57,278 nucleotides of DNA from an uncultured Eubacteriales bacterium (GTDB taxonomy: Bacteria; Bacillota; Clostridia; Oscillospirales; Oscillospiraceae), in the NCBI GenBank assembly GCA_900317905.1, contig ONIN01000015.1:1-57278 (forward strand), given 5' to 3'. The translations under genes were made by a program, and so were the position numbers. The notes beneath the pieces were generated by a model. That model searched no databases. It saw only the letters and a program-made list of their open reading frames with translations, and was not told the DNA's origin. How positions within the stretch are numbered: position 1 is the first letter of the stretch; each line of letters begins with the position of its first letter. Shown here in pieces: positions 26,010 to 34,600 of this stretch.

Positions 26010-26038
26010 TTGACAAAAAGAATGAGATATGATATATT
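26010..26038 (+). promoter_or_regulatory. Promoter of the membrane protein / XRE pair
   Basis: TTGACA (26010-26015), 17 bases, TATATT (26033-26038), about 30 bases before the ATG, which has a perfect AAAGGAGG site. Confidence 0.8.
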
Positions 26039-26068
26039 TTGCTCAGAAAGCAAAAGGAGGCTTTACCT

Positions 26069-26590
26069 ATGAACAATATGGAATACAATCTCGGAATCCT
26101 GGCGGGCATCATCGTCGGTGTTGTGATCGTGGCGTTGGCGCTGTGGTACAACAAAAAGAAGAACGGCAGCGCGGCGGAGTTTGACGAGCGGCAGAAGCTG
26201 GTGCGGGGCGAGGTCTTCCAGCACGCGTTCTTCGCCGTGATGGCCTGGAACCTGCTCTACTGGGCGCTGACGCTGGCGGTGGATCACCCGCTGATGGTGG
26301 ACGGTCTCAGCGGTCTGGTGGGCCTCTTCATCGGCGTTCTGGTGCTGGGCGCGGAATCCATCTGGAAGGACGCCTTCTTCTCCGCCAGCAGCCGGCCCAA
26401 GAGCTATGTGATCCTCTACGCGGTGGTTCTGCTCTGCCAGGTGCCCAGCGCGATCCTCAACTGGAAGGAAATGCTCCAGGGCGGCGTACTGACCTACAAG
26501 GTGATGCCGCTGGTGTGCGTGGTGACCTTCCTGGTCATCTTCCTGACGCTGATTCTGAAGCTGACCCGGAAAGAGCCCGATGAGGAGTGA
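26069..26590 (+). CDS. Four-helix membrane protein paired with an XRE regulator
   Basis: A 173-residue protein with about four hydrophobic helices (IIVGVVIVALALWY, FFAVMAWNLLYWALTLAV, VGLFIGVLVLG and two near the C-terminus) and the motif EFDERQKLVRGEVFQHAFF after helix 1. That motif is common in Firmicute membrane proteins encoded with small XRE repressors (DUF2178/DUF3796-like). The role is unknown. The ATG at 26069 follows AAAAGGAGGCTTTACCT. The next gene begins three bases after its stop. Confidence 0.85.
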   Translation: MNNMEYNLGILAGIIVGVVIVALALWYNKKKNGSAAEFDERQKLVRGEVFQHAFFAVMAWNLLYWALTLAVDHPLMVDGLSGLVGLFIGVLVLGAESIWKDAFFSASSRPKSYVILYAVVLLCQVPSAILNWKEMLQGGVLTYKVMPLVCVVTFLVIFLTLILKLTRKEPDEE

Positions 26591-26593
26591 GTC

Positions 26594-26785
26594 ATGAAAA
26601 ATCTGATGCTGAAATCCGCAAGAGCGGCCAAGGATCTGTCCCAGCAGGATCTGGCGGATCTGGTGGGCGTCTCCCGCCAGACCATCAGCGCCATTGAAAA
26701 GGGGGACTACAACCCCACTATCCGGCTGTGTGTCGCCATCTGCAAGGCGCTGGACAAGACTCTGGACGAGCTCTTTTGGGAATAA
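26594..26785 (+). CDS. XRE-family helix-turn-helix regulator
   Basis: A 63-residue single-domain regulator: SARAAKDLSQQDLADLVGVS, RQTISAIEKGDYNPTIRLCV and ALDKTLDELFW. It is typical of Cro-like proteins that pair with a small membrane protein upstream. It is probably translated together with the preceding gene and may regulate the pair's own promoter at 26010-26038. Confidence 0.93.
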   Translation: MKNLMLKSARAAKDLSQQDLADLVGVSRQTISAIEKGDYNPTIRLCVAICKALDKTLDELFWE

Positions 26786-26794
26786 AAAAAGAAG

Positions 26795-26829
26795 GGAAAA
26801 GCACGGTGAAAGGCCGTGTTTTTCCTATT
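26795..26829 (+). terminator. Terminator of the membrane protein / XRE operon
   Basis: GGAAAAGCACGG pairs imperfectly with CCGTGTTTTTCC, followed by an A/T-rich tail. Confidence 0.6.
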
Positions 26830-26835
26830 TTTGTC

Positions 26836-26864
26836 TTGCCTGCAAATGCATTTCATTGTAAACT
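26836..26864 (+). promoter_or_regulatory. Candidate promoter of the KaiC-like/PPDK-like gene
   Basis: TTGCCT (26836-26841), 17 bases, TAAACT (26859-26864), 34 bases before the ATG. Confidence 0.4.
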
Positions 26865-26897
26865 GTAAAAAAACGGATACATGGGAGGAAGGTAACT

Positions 26898-29462
26898 ATG
26901 GAACAAACACGGATCAGCACCGGCCTGCCGGGTCTGGACAGCGCCATCGACTATCTGCGTCCCGGTGAAAACGTGGTCTGGCAGATCGACAATCTGGCGG
27001 ACTATATGTACGCCGCCACCCAGTTTGTCATGAGCGTGGCCCGCTCGGGGCAGCGGATCGTCTATTTCCGTTTCGCGGAGCATGAGCTGGTGATGGACGC
27101 CGAGGCCATGGCCCGCGGCGGCGCCAACGCGAAGATGTACCAGCTCGACCCCCACATCGGCTTTGAGAGCTTCACCGTTCTGGTGCACCGGATCATGCAG
27201 CGGGAGGGCCGGGATGTGTTCTACATCTTCGACTGCCTCACAGAGCTGCAGAAGTTCTGGTTCAGCGATCTGATGGTGTCGAACTTCTTCCTGCTTACCA
27301 ACCCCTACATGATCGAGCTGGGCTGCACGGGCTACTTCCCCATCATGTACGCCAACCACACCTATGAGACCATCTCCCGCATCCGCCACGCGGCCCCGGT
27401 GCTGCTGAACATGCGCACCGTGGACACCGCCCTCTACATCCACGCGGTGAACGTCTCCAACCGCCGGACGCCCAATATGTACTTCCCCATCCGCTTCCAG
27501 AACGGCGAGTGGAGCACCCTGACCTCCAGCGTGGACAGTCTGAACGTGTTCCAGAACTTCGTCCAGGTGGGCGAGCAGCGGGACAGCTGGGATCGGATGC
27601 TGGACCGGATCCGCGCCGGAGACTGCTCCGAGGAGGAGATCGACAACATCCGCCAGTGCCTGCTGGGCATCGAGCCCCAGCGACTGGAGCTCTGCCGCCA
27701 GTATTTCAGCGCGGCGGATCTGGTGGACATCATGCATCGTGAGATCGGCACCGGCTGCATCGGCGGCAAGGCCGCGGGCATGCTGCTGGCCAGAAACGTC
27801 ATCCGGGACAACGACCCGGAATTCTTCCAAAAGCGGCTGGAGCCCCACGACTCCTACTACATCGGCGCCGACGTGTTCTACACCTACTTCGTGGACAACG
27901 ACTGCTGGCATCTGAGAAAGCAGATGAACGACCCGGAGGACTATCTGAAGGTGGCTCCCCAGATCAGGGAGCGTCTGCAGCACGGCAAGTTCGACCGCCG
28001 CACCAGAGAGCAGTTTCTCTCCATGCTGGAGTATTTCGGCCAGAGCCCCATCATCGTCCGCTCCAGCTCCCTGCTGGAGGACGGCTTCGGCAACGCCTTC
28101 GCGGGCAAGTACGAGAGCGTCTTCTGCGCCAACCAGGGCTCCCTGGAGGAGCGCTATGAGGTCTTTGAGCAGGCGGTGAGAACCGTCTACTGCAGCACCG
28201 TGAACGAGGACGCCATCCGCTACCGCGCCGACCGGAACCTGCTGGATCGGGACGAACAGATGGCCCTGCTGGTCATGCGCGTCAGCGGCGACTGCCACGG
28301 GAAATACTACTACCCCCACATGGGCGGCGTGGGCCACTCCAAGAATCTCTACATCAACCGCGCCAACGTGGGAAAAGAAAACAAGGGCATGCTGCGGCTG
28401 GTGTTCGGCATGGGCACCCGGGCCGTGGACCGCGAGGCCGACGACTACGCCAGACTCATCAGTCTCGACAATCCCAGAGCCCCCCTCACCTGCGCCTACG
28501 GGGACGAATATCGCTATTCCCAGCACAACGCCGACGTCATCGATCTGGAGAACAACGAGTTCACCACCATCCCCTGCACCACCATCCAGAGAAATGAGCT
28601 GAAGGCGGATATGTCCCTCTTCACCGAGGTGGACATGGCCACCATCAACCGGTTCCGGGAGCTGGGCATCCGGGACACGCCGCCGGAGATCTTCAGCTTC
28701 AAGAAGCTGCTGTGGCAGACGGAGTTCACCAAGGACATGACCCACATCCTCAGCCTGCTGGCGGAGAAATACGACTACCCCGTGGACATCGAGTACGCCT
28801 GCAACTTCCGTGAGGGCCCCGGCGCCGACTACCGGATCAACCTGCTCCAGTGCCGGCCGCTGCAGACCAAGGGCGTGGGCAGCAGCATGTCCGCACCGGA
28901 GGTCAGCCGCCTGCTGTATCAGTTAAACGGCAACTTCATGGGCGGCAACATGTGCCAGACCGTGGATTACATCGTCCATGTGGACGCGAGACCCTATCTG
29001 GATCTGACTCCCCAGCAGAAGTATCAGACCGCCCGCACCGTGGGCACTCTGAACGCCCTCCTGAAGGGCAAAAACGCCGTGCTCCTGGGCCCCGGCCGCT
29101 GGGGCACCAGCACCATCAGCCTCGGCGTGCCGGTGAACTTCATGGAAATCTGCCACTTCCTCTCCGTGGCGGAGGTCAGCTACAACGAAAGAGGCCTGGT
29201 GCCGGAACTGAGCTACGGCAGCCACTTCTTCCAGGATCTTGTGGAGGCCGGCACCTTCTACACCGCCATCCATCAGGACGAGGACGACTGCGAGTACCAC
29301 GTCGAAGCCCTCCAGGAGCTGCCGGAGTGCTTCACCGACCTGGTGCCGGAGGCCAAGGGCACACCCATCGAGGACGTGATCCACGTCTATAAATCCGAGG
29401 GAAAAGGCGCCATGCTCTACGCCGAGGTCGAGAGCCAGAAGTGCTTCCTTGGCTGGAATTGA
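26898..29462 (+). CDS. Degenerate KaiC-like + PEP/pyruvate-binding (PPDK N-terminal) fusion protein
   Basis: An 854-residue cytoplasmic protein. It begins like a KaiC/RecA domain (STGLPGLDSAID), but the place of the P-loop reads ENVVWQIDNLADYM, with no GKT/S, so ATP binding there is unlikely. The middle is a PPDK/PEP-synthase nucleotide-binding domain: TGCIGGKAAGMLLA (~289), SPIIVRSSSLLEDGFGNAFA (~377) and a closing LLQCRPLQTK (~650). A final ~200 residues contain LGPGRWGTSTISLGVP and SYGSHFFQDLVEAGTFY. The swivelling His domain and the PEP/pyruvate barrel of true PPDK are absent. The function is unknown; a phosphotransfer or regulatory role is a guess. Confidence 0.85.
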   Translation: MEQTRISTGLPGLDSAIDYLRPGENVVWQIDNLADYMYAATQFVMSVARSGQRIVYFRFAEHELVMDAEAMARGGANAKMYQLDPHIGFESFTVLVHRIMQREGRDVFYIFDCLTELQKFWFSDLMVSNFFLLTNPYMIELGCTGYFPIMYANHTYETISRIRHAAPVLLNMRTVDTALYIHAVNVSNRRTPNMYFPIRFQNGEWSTLTSSVDSLNVFQNFVQVGEQRDSWDRMLDRIRAGDCSEEEIDNIRQCLLGIEPQRLELCRQYFSAADLVDIMHREIGTGCIGGKAAGMLLARNVIRDNDPEFFQKRLEPHDSYYIGADVFYTYFVDNDCWHLRKQMNDPEDYLKVAPQIRERLQHGKFDRRTREQFLSMLEYFGQSPIIVRSSSLLEDGFGNAFAGKYESVFCANQGSLEERYEVFEQAVRTVYCSTVNEDAIRYRADRNLLDRDEQMALLVMRVSGDCHGKYYYPHMGGVGHSKNLYINRANVGKENKGMLRLVFGMGTRAVDREADDYARLISLDNPRAPLTCAYGDEYRYSQHNADVIDLENNEFTTIPCTTIQRNELKADMSLFTEVDMATINRFRELGIRDTPPEIFSFKKLLWQTEFTKDMTHILSLLAEKYDYPVDIEYACNFREGPGADYRINLLQCRPLQTKGVGSSMSAPEVSRLLYQLNGNFMGGNMCQTVDYIVHVDARPYLDLTPQQKYQTARTVGTLNALLKGKNAVLLGPGRWGTSTISLGVPVNFMEICHFLSVAEVSYNERGLVPELSYGSHFFQDLVEAGTFYTAIHQDEDDCEYHVEALQELPECFTDLVPEAKGTPIEDVIHVYKSEGKGAMLYAEVESQKCFLGWN

Positions 29463-29480
29463 AGCATGGATGGTTGGTAA

Positions 29481-29601
29481 ATTGGGAGTTTAGCGGGATG
29501 TTGGATTTTGCAACGGACTGAAATAGAATCGGCTCCCTTGTGTAAAGGGAGCCAAGTTCTATCCAACGATTTAAAAATCCAACTCCCCGATAAACTGGAA
29601 T
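29481..29601. repeat. Palindromic intergenic element, copy B (GGCTCCCTT core)
   Basis: 121 bases, the same length and core as copies A and D. The left end is ATTGGGAGTTTAGCGGG; the right end is the complement of ATTCCAGTTTATCGGG. It starts 18 bases after the preceding stop codon. Confidence 0.8.
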
Positions 29602-29604
29602 TTG

Positions 29605-29637
29605 AAAACCCGCTGCACATTGCATGCAGCGGGTTTT
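29605..29637. terminator. Bidirectional terminator
   Basis: CCCGCTGCA/TGCAGCGGG stem flanked by AAAA and TTTT. It lies between the convergent PPDK-like gene and the serpin gene and abuts repeat copy B. Confidence 0.8.
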
Positions 29638-29685
29638 CTGTGTTATGATAGTTAACATAATATTTTTATGGTAACTGTTTTCGGT

Positions 29686-31419
29686 TCATCCCTCCACCTG
29701 GCTGTAGATTCCGGTGAAGATCGGAAGCAGGGTCTCGTTGTCCACGATCATGTAGACATAGGGGCGGTCTGCCACCACGGTGGCGATCTTCCGGTTCGGG
29801 TCCGGCATGGCGCCCTTGGACGCGACGATCGCCGTCACCGCCGCGGCGCTGACGCCGCTCTCGTTCACATCGATGACCGCCTTGTGGACGCCTCTGGAGA
29901 CGAACATCGGCATTTCGGAGATCCCGCCGAGGTCAGACAGATGTGTCACTCCCACATCGGAGAGCACCTCCAGCAGATCCAGCTGGGTCTCCGCCTTGAA
30001 CTTCGGCATCCAGGTGTGTACCTCGTCATAGGCTTCTCCCCTCAGCAGCCTGCGCAGGGCCGCGCCGTCCAGAGACTGCAGCAGCCGCTCCGGGGTGTTT
30101 TCATTCTGCGGCACCAGCACCGCGAAGGAATAGCGCCCGCCGGCGAAGGGCTTTCGGAAGCCGATCACGTCCCGGCCGGAGAGATAGGTGTGCTCCTCCC
30201 CCGCAAGCATGGGCGTCGCCCGCTCCGTGCCGTCGGCATTGTGAAAGGCCTTGTCTCTGGCGTCGAAATAGCCCTCGCCCCAGTCCGCCTTGAAGAGGAT
30301 CGCGTTGATCAGTACCAGCAGGTCATCGGGATGCAGCTGGTCGAGAACGCTGGGGATCATGCCGTCGGTCTGGTCGTTGACCCAGCCGTTCATCTCTCTG
30401 ACGGTCGCATCGTTGAAGACGCGGCTGCGCACCTCGGCCTGCAGCTTCTCCTGCACCCTTGCGGCGTAGTCCGGCAGCAGCGGGCAGGTCTCATTGACCC
30501 AGACGGAGTTGGCGCAGTTGAGCTTCGTATGACCGTCCTGCATGTTTTTCAGGATGTCGCCGAGGGCGGCGGTCATCTCTTCCGCAGAAATGCCGAAGAG
30601 CCGCTCCAGATCCTGCAGCGTGGCGGCCTTGGATCCTTCGGCCAGCAGGTCCAGCGCGAAGAGCATGGACAGCGGCGAGACCACGGTGTTTTTCCCCTGC
30701 TCGTGGGAGGCCCGCAGGAGCTTCAGCGAGGCGTCCGCGATGGCGTCCATGGCATCGGGCGCAGTCTCCGGCTCCTTGTCCGGCAACTCCAGTCGGAGCA
30801 TCCGATCCAGCATGGTGACGGCCTCGGCTCTGGTGCAGGTGGCCTTCGCGTCAAAGCGCACTGTACCGTCAGTCTGTGCTTTTCCCTTCAGGATACCGGC
30901 GCCGATCATCATCCGCATGGCATCCTCCGCCCAGCTGCTCACCGGATCTTCGGGGGCGAAGGCCTGCTCGGCGAAGAACCGATCATGGTCGAAACCATAG
31001 CGCATGTCCATGTACCGCCAGAGGAAGGCCGCCAGCTGCTCACGGGTGATGGGCGCATCGGGGGCAAATATCCCCTCGCCCATGCCGTTGGCGATGGCGT
31101 TTTCCGCCGCCCAGGAGACCGGCATGGCGTACCAGGCGCCCGGCGCCACATCGTTGAATTCCGCCGTCAGCCCCGTCGGGATCTGGCCGCCGCCCATTCT
31201 GGAGAGGATCGTGACCACCATGGCGCGGGTCATGGTGCCGTTGGGGTCGAAGGCCGTATCGCTGACGCCCTTCACATAGCCTTCCCCGGTGAAGCGCTCC
31301 ACCGCGTCAGCGTACCAGCTGCCCTGCGGCACGTCTGCGAAAGCCCCCGCCGCCAGCACCGGCGAGACGCTCAGCAGCAGCACCGCCGCAAGCAGCAGCG
31401 ACAGCAGTCTCTTTTTCAT
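29686..31419 (-). CDS. SLH-anchored serpin (serine protease inhibitor)
   Basis: A 577-residue exported protein. A signal peptide (1-28) is followed by three SLH repeats (about 29-210: FADVPQGSWYADAVERF, FNDVAPGAWYAMPVSWA, and a third) and a serpin domain (about 225-577). The serpin region has NTVVSPLSMLFALDLLAEGS, NCANSVWVN, LVLINAILFKADW and the hinge VNESGVSAAAVTA, then the exposed loop IVASKGAMPDPN and DRPYVYMI. The small-residue hinge indicates an inhibitory serpin. Counting from the hinge puts P1 near SKGA, so Gly or Lys. It is divergent from a secreted subtilase gene. Confidence 0.93.
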   Translation of the reverse strand: MKKRLLSLLLAAVLLLSVSPVLAAGAFADVPQGSWYADAVERFTGEGYVKGVSDTAFDPNGTMTRAMVVTILSRMGGGQIPTGLTAEFNDVAPGAWYAMPVSWAAENAIANGMGEGIFAPDAPITREQLAAFLWRYMDMRYGFDHDRFFAEQAFAPEDPVSSWAEDAMRMMIGAGILKGKAQTDGTVRFDAKATCTRAEAVTMLDRMLRLELPDKEPETAPDAMDAIADASLKLLRASHEQGKNTVVSPLSMLFALDLLAEGSKAATLQDLERLFGISAEEMTAALGDILKNMQDGHTKLNCANSVWVNETCPLLPDYAARVQEKLQAEVRSRVFNDATVREMNGWVNDQTDGMIPSVLDQLHPDDLLVLINAILFKADWGEGYFDARDKAFHNADGTERATPMLAGEEHTYLSGRDVIGFRKPFAGGRYSFAVLVPQNENTPERLLQSLDGAALRRLLRGEAYDEVHTWMPKFKAETQLDLLEVLSDVGVTHLSDLGGISEMPMFVSRGVHKAVIDVNESGVSAAAVTAIVASKGAMPDPNRKIATVVADRPYVYMIVDNETLLPIFTGIYSQVEG

Positions 31420-31449
31420 GTTGGATCCATCCTTTCCTTTTTATTATTT

Positions 31450-31478
31450 ATTATAGTTTTGCTTTCCTGTATGGTCAA
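31450..31478 (-). promoter_or_regulatory. Serpin promoter
   Basis: On the minus strand, TTGACC (31473-31478), 17 bases, TATAAT (31450-31455), about 30 bases before the ATG. Confidence 0.8.
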
Positions 31479-31580
31479 GCCCCGGAGGTCTCTCCTTTTT
31501 TAAACGAATCACGGACAGGAAATGTTGCAGAAAAAGCGAAAATCCCCGTCGGCAGCGGCACAAGAATTTCTAATTTATCA

Positions 31581-31609
31581 TTGTAATTCAGCAAGGGGGA
31601 TGGTAAACT
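31581..31609 (+). promoter_or_regulatory. Candidate subtilase promoter
   Basis: TTGTAA (31581-31586), 17 bases, TAAACT (31604-31609), 44 bases before the ATG, whose ribosome site is GGAGGCAGCC. It is divergent from the serpin promoter about 100 bases away. Confidence 0.5.
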
Positions 31610-31653
31610 GTTGATAATAGAATTTCCATTTTTTATTACATTCGGAGGCAGCC

Positions 31654-34600
31654 ATGAAAAAACGACTGTTCATCTGGGTTCTCGTGCTCTGCATGGTGTG
31701 CACGATGCTCCCCTTCGGGGCGTTTGCGGCGGAGACAGAGACATCCACTGAGACCAACGAGCCGGAGGCCACCGCTTCCCCGGAGCCCGTCGAGACGACT
31801 GAGCCGGAGGCCACCGCTTCCCCGGAGCCCGTCGAGACGACTGAGCCGGAGGCGGCGCGGATCTCCATCACCGACAGTGTGGCCGGCTCGGATATCATCG
31901 TCACCGCGGCGCTCACCGGCAGCGAGCGCGGCGGCACAGTGGTGTTTGGCCACTATGACAGCACCGGCAGGCAGAAGCAGGTGCGGCGTTTTGCCGCCGA
32001 CGAGAACGTGACCGCCAGCTTTTCGGGCGCTGCGGTCGGCGATTCGGTGAAGGTCTTCTGGCTGGACGAGGCGAGCCGCCCCATGTGCCCCGCTGCGGAG
32101 CAGACCTGGGCTGCCTCTGCGAAGAACTACAGCCCCGAGCTGGACGAGGCGCACATCGACTCCGCGGTGTTCAACGTGGGAGACGAGACGGCGGAGCAGA
32201 TGTTCGTGGACAACCAGCTCATCCTGACCACGGAGCCTGGCGCGGACAAGGCGCAGCTGCTGGCGCTGGTCGCGGAATTCGGCGGCACTGTCGTGGGCGA
32301 GATCGATATGCTGGACGAGCTGGTGGTGGAGTTCCCGGAGGCCATGCCCGCGGACGCGCTGAAGAGCCTTGCCGCCGCTATGAGCCAGCGCGATCTGGTG
32401 GCTTCCGCTGAGCCGAACTACGTCTTTGAATTCAGGCCGGACAGCATGCCCTATTACCCCAATGACACCTGGGGCGGGCAGGCCTTCGCCGACGGGCATC
32501 CCACCGAAAACATCTTCAACGAGGGCTATCCCGCCGGGAACAACTGGGGACTGGAGGCGATCAATGTCCCCAGCGCCTGGAGGATGCTGCAGGAAAATGG
32601 GAAGAGCGGGAATCTCTCCAAAATCTCCGTCGGTGTGCTCGACAGCATGTTCGACCTGAACCACAGCGACGTCCGTTTTAAGGATGCCTGGGGATTTTCC
32701 AAATCTGATTATGTGTACACAGAGCACACAGCTGCCTTCGCGCGGAATGAGACAGACAAGGAGCTGTACAACAGCATCTACTCCCACGGCACCCATGTGG
32801 CTGGCATCATCGCTGCAAAGACCGGAAACAGCAGTGGCATCTCCGGCATTGCTTATGGTGTGGATCTGTACGGTCTTTCTCTGATCGGGAAAGATGCGAA
32901 ATACGTCCCAAAACAAAAAAGTGCAGTCGATTCCTTGATGACCAAGCTGTTTTCTCAAACCGGCAAAAACAAGTTGATCATCAATTACAGTATGGAGGAT
33001 GGCATCTGGAAAACATCTGCGACCGACATGCTGAAAAAGTTCCTCGACGATGGTAAGGATTTTCTGATCGTCACGGCTGCCGGAAATGATGCAGACAAGG
33101 ACGCCGCAAAAAACAGTGGCTTCAATAAGATCACAGACCCGGATCTGAAGGCTCGCATCCTCGTGGTCGGCGCTGCGAAGCTGGGGACAGGAGCAGACGG
33201 AAATGTCCAATTCAGCTTTGTGGACAAGGAAACAAAAGATGACGGCTCCACGGTCAACATGAACTGGGGTACCCGCATCGACCTCGCCGCGCCGGGTGAG
33301 AATATCTACAGCACGGTCCCGAAAAACGTAAAGGGGCTGGCAGATTCTGCGGAAGGGTACGAATGCCAGAAAAAGACCGGCACCTCCCAGGCGGCGCCCC
33401 ATGTGACGGGCGTAGCAGCGCTGGTTTGGGCGGCAGATCCGACGCTGACGGGCGCCGAGGTCAAGACCGCGCTGACAAAAGCAGCCACCATTTCTCTGTC
33501 CAACACCGACGCGACGGGCAATTCCCACAAGATGCTCGACGCAGCAAAGGCCGTGGCGGATACGCTGAAGGTCGAAAATTCGCTGGAGGGCGTCTGCGGC
33601 GTCAATGCCTGCTGGAAGCTGGACACAGAAACCGGCACCCTCACAGTTTACAAAGCGCCCACCGCTTCCGCCGGGGCCATGAAGAACTTCGATGATACCC
33701 TGTGCGATGTGCCCTGGTACCGCTACCGGCAGCAGATCACCACTGTGAAGGTGGAGAGCGGTGTGGACGTCGTCGGCGATTACGCCTTCGTGAATTGCCC
33801 GAATCTGAAAAGAGCGGAGCTCGGCAGCTCGGTACGGCGCATCGGTGATGAGGCCTTTATCGGCTGCAAAAAGCTGGAGACCGTATCCATCCTCCCGGAG
33901 ACGCTCACGGAGATCGGCAGGGGTGCCTTCCACGGAACCGCCCTGAACGAGATCTACTTCTCCGGCGATCCCTTCACGGTAACGGCTGCGGATCAGGGGG
34001 AGGCCGCCTCCTTCCCGCGATATGTTACGCTCTATTATTCTCCTGATAACAGCGTCTGGCCCACGCAGATCACAAACAGCAAATGGCAGGGTTATACAGC
34101 CAAGCTGAAGGACAGATGCATGAATTGGGAGATGGACGAGGACGGCACCCTCCGCATTTGGGGCTGGGGCCCGATGCCGGATTATACACTTTATGATCAT
34201 TATTATTCTGATCCACCCTGGCGCAATTACAAATCATCCATCAAAGCGGTAGAGATTTATGGTCTAAGCTCAATCGGACTCCACGCATTTTACGATTACA
34301 ACAAACTAACGAAAACCACGATTTCCGGCAGCATGATGCATATCGGAGATTATGCATTTTACAAATGCAGCAGTATGACCAGCATCACAATCCCGGATGG
34401 CCTGACGACTATTGGAAACTACGCATTCGGTGTCTGCACCAGTCTAACAAGCATTACAGTCCCGGACAGCGTGACAAGTATCGGAAAATTCGCGTTCGGT
34501 CATTGCGCCAGTCTGACAAGCATCAAGATTCCGGACGGTGTGACGAGTATCGAAAGATCTGCATTCTTTTATTGCGAAAGTTTGACAAGCATCATAATCC

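Noticed and set aside
31636-34200. Long open frame (854 codons) antisense to the subtilase gene
   Set aside because: It is an artefact of GC-rich codon usage in the subtilase gene, which has signal peptide, catalytic motifs and ribosome site. The antisense product has no recognisable domain.
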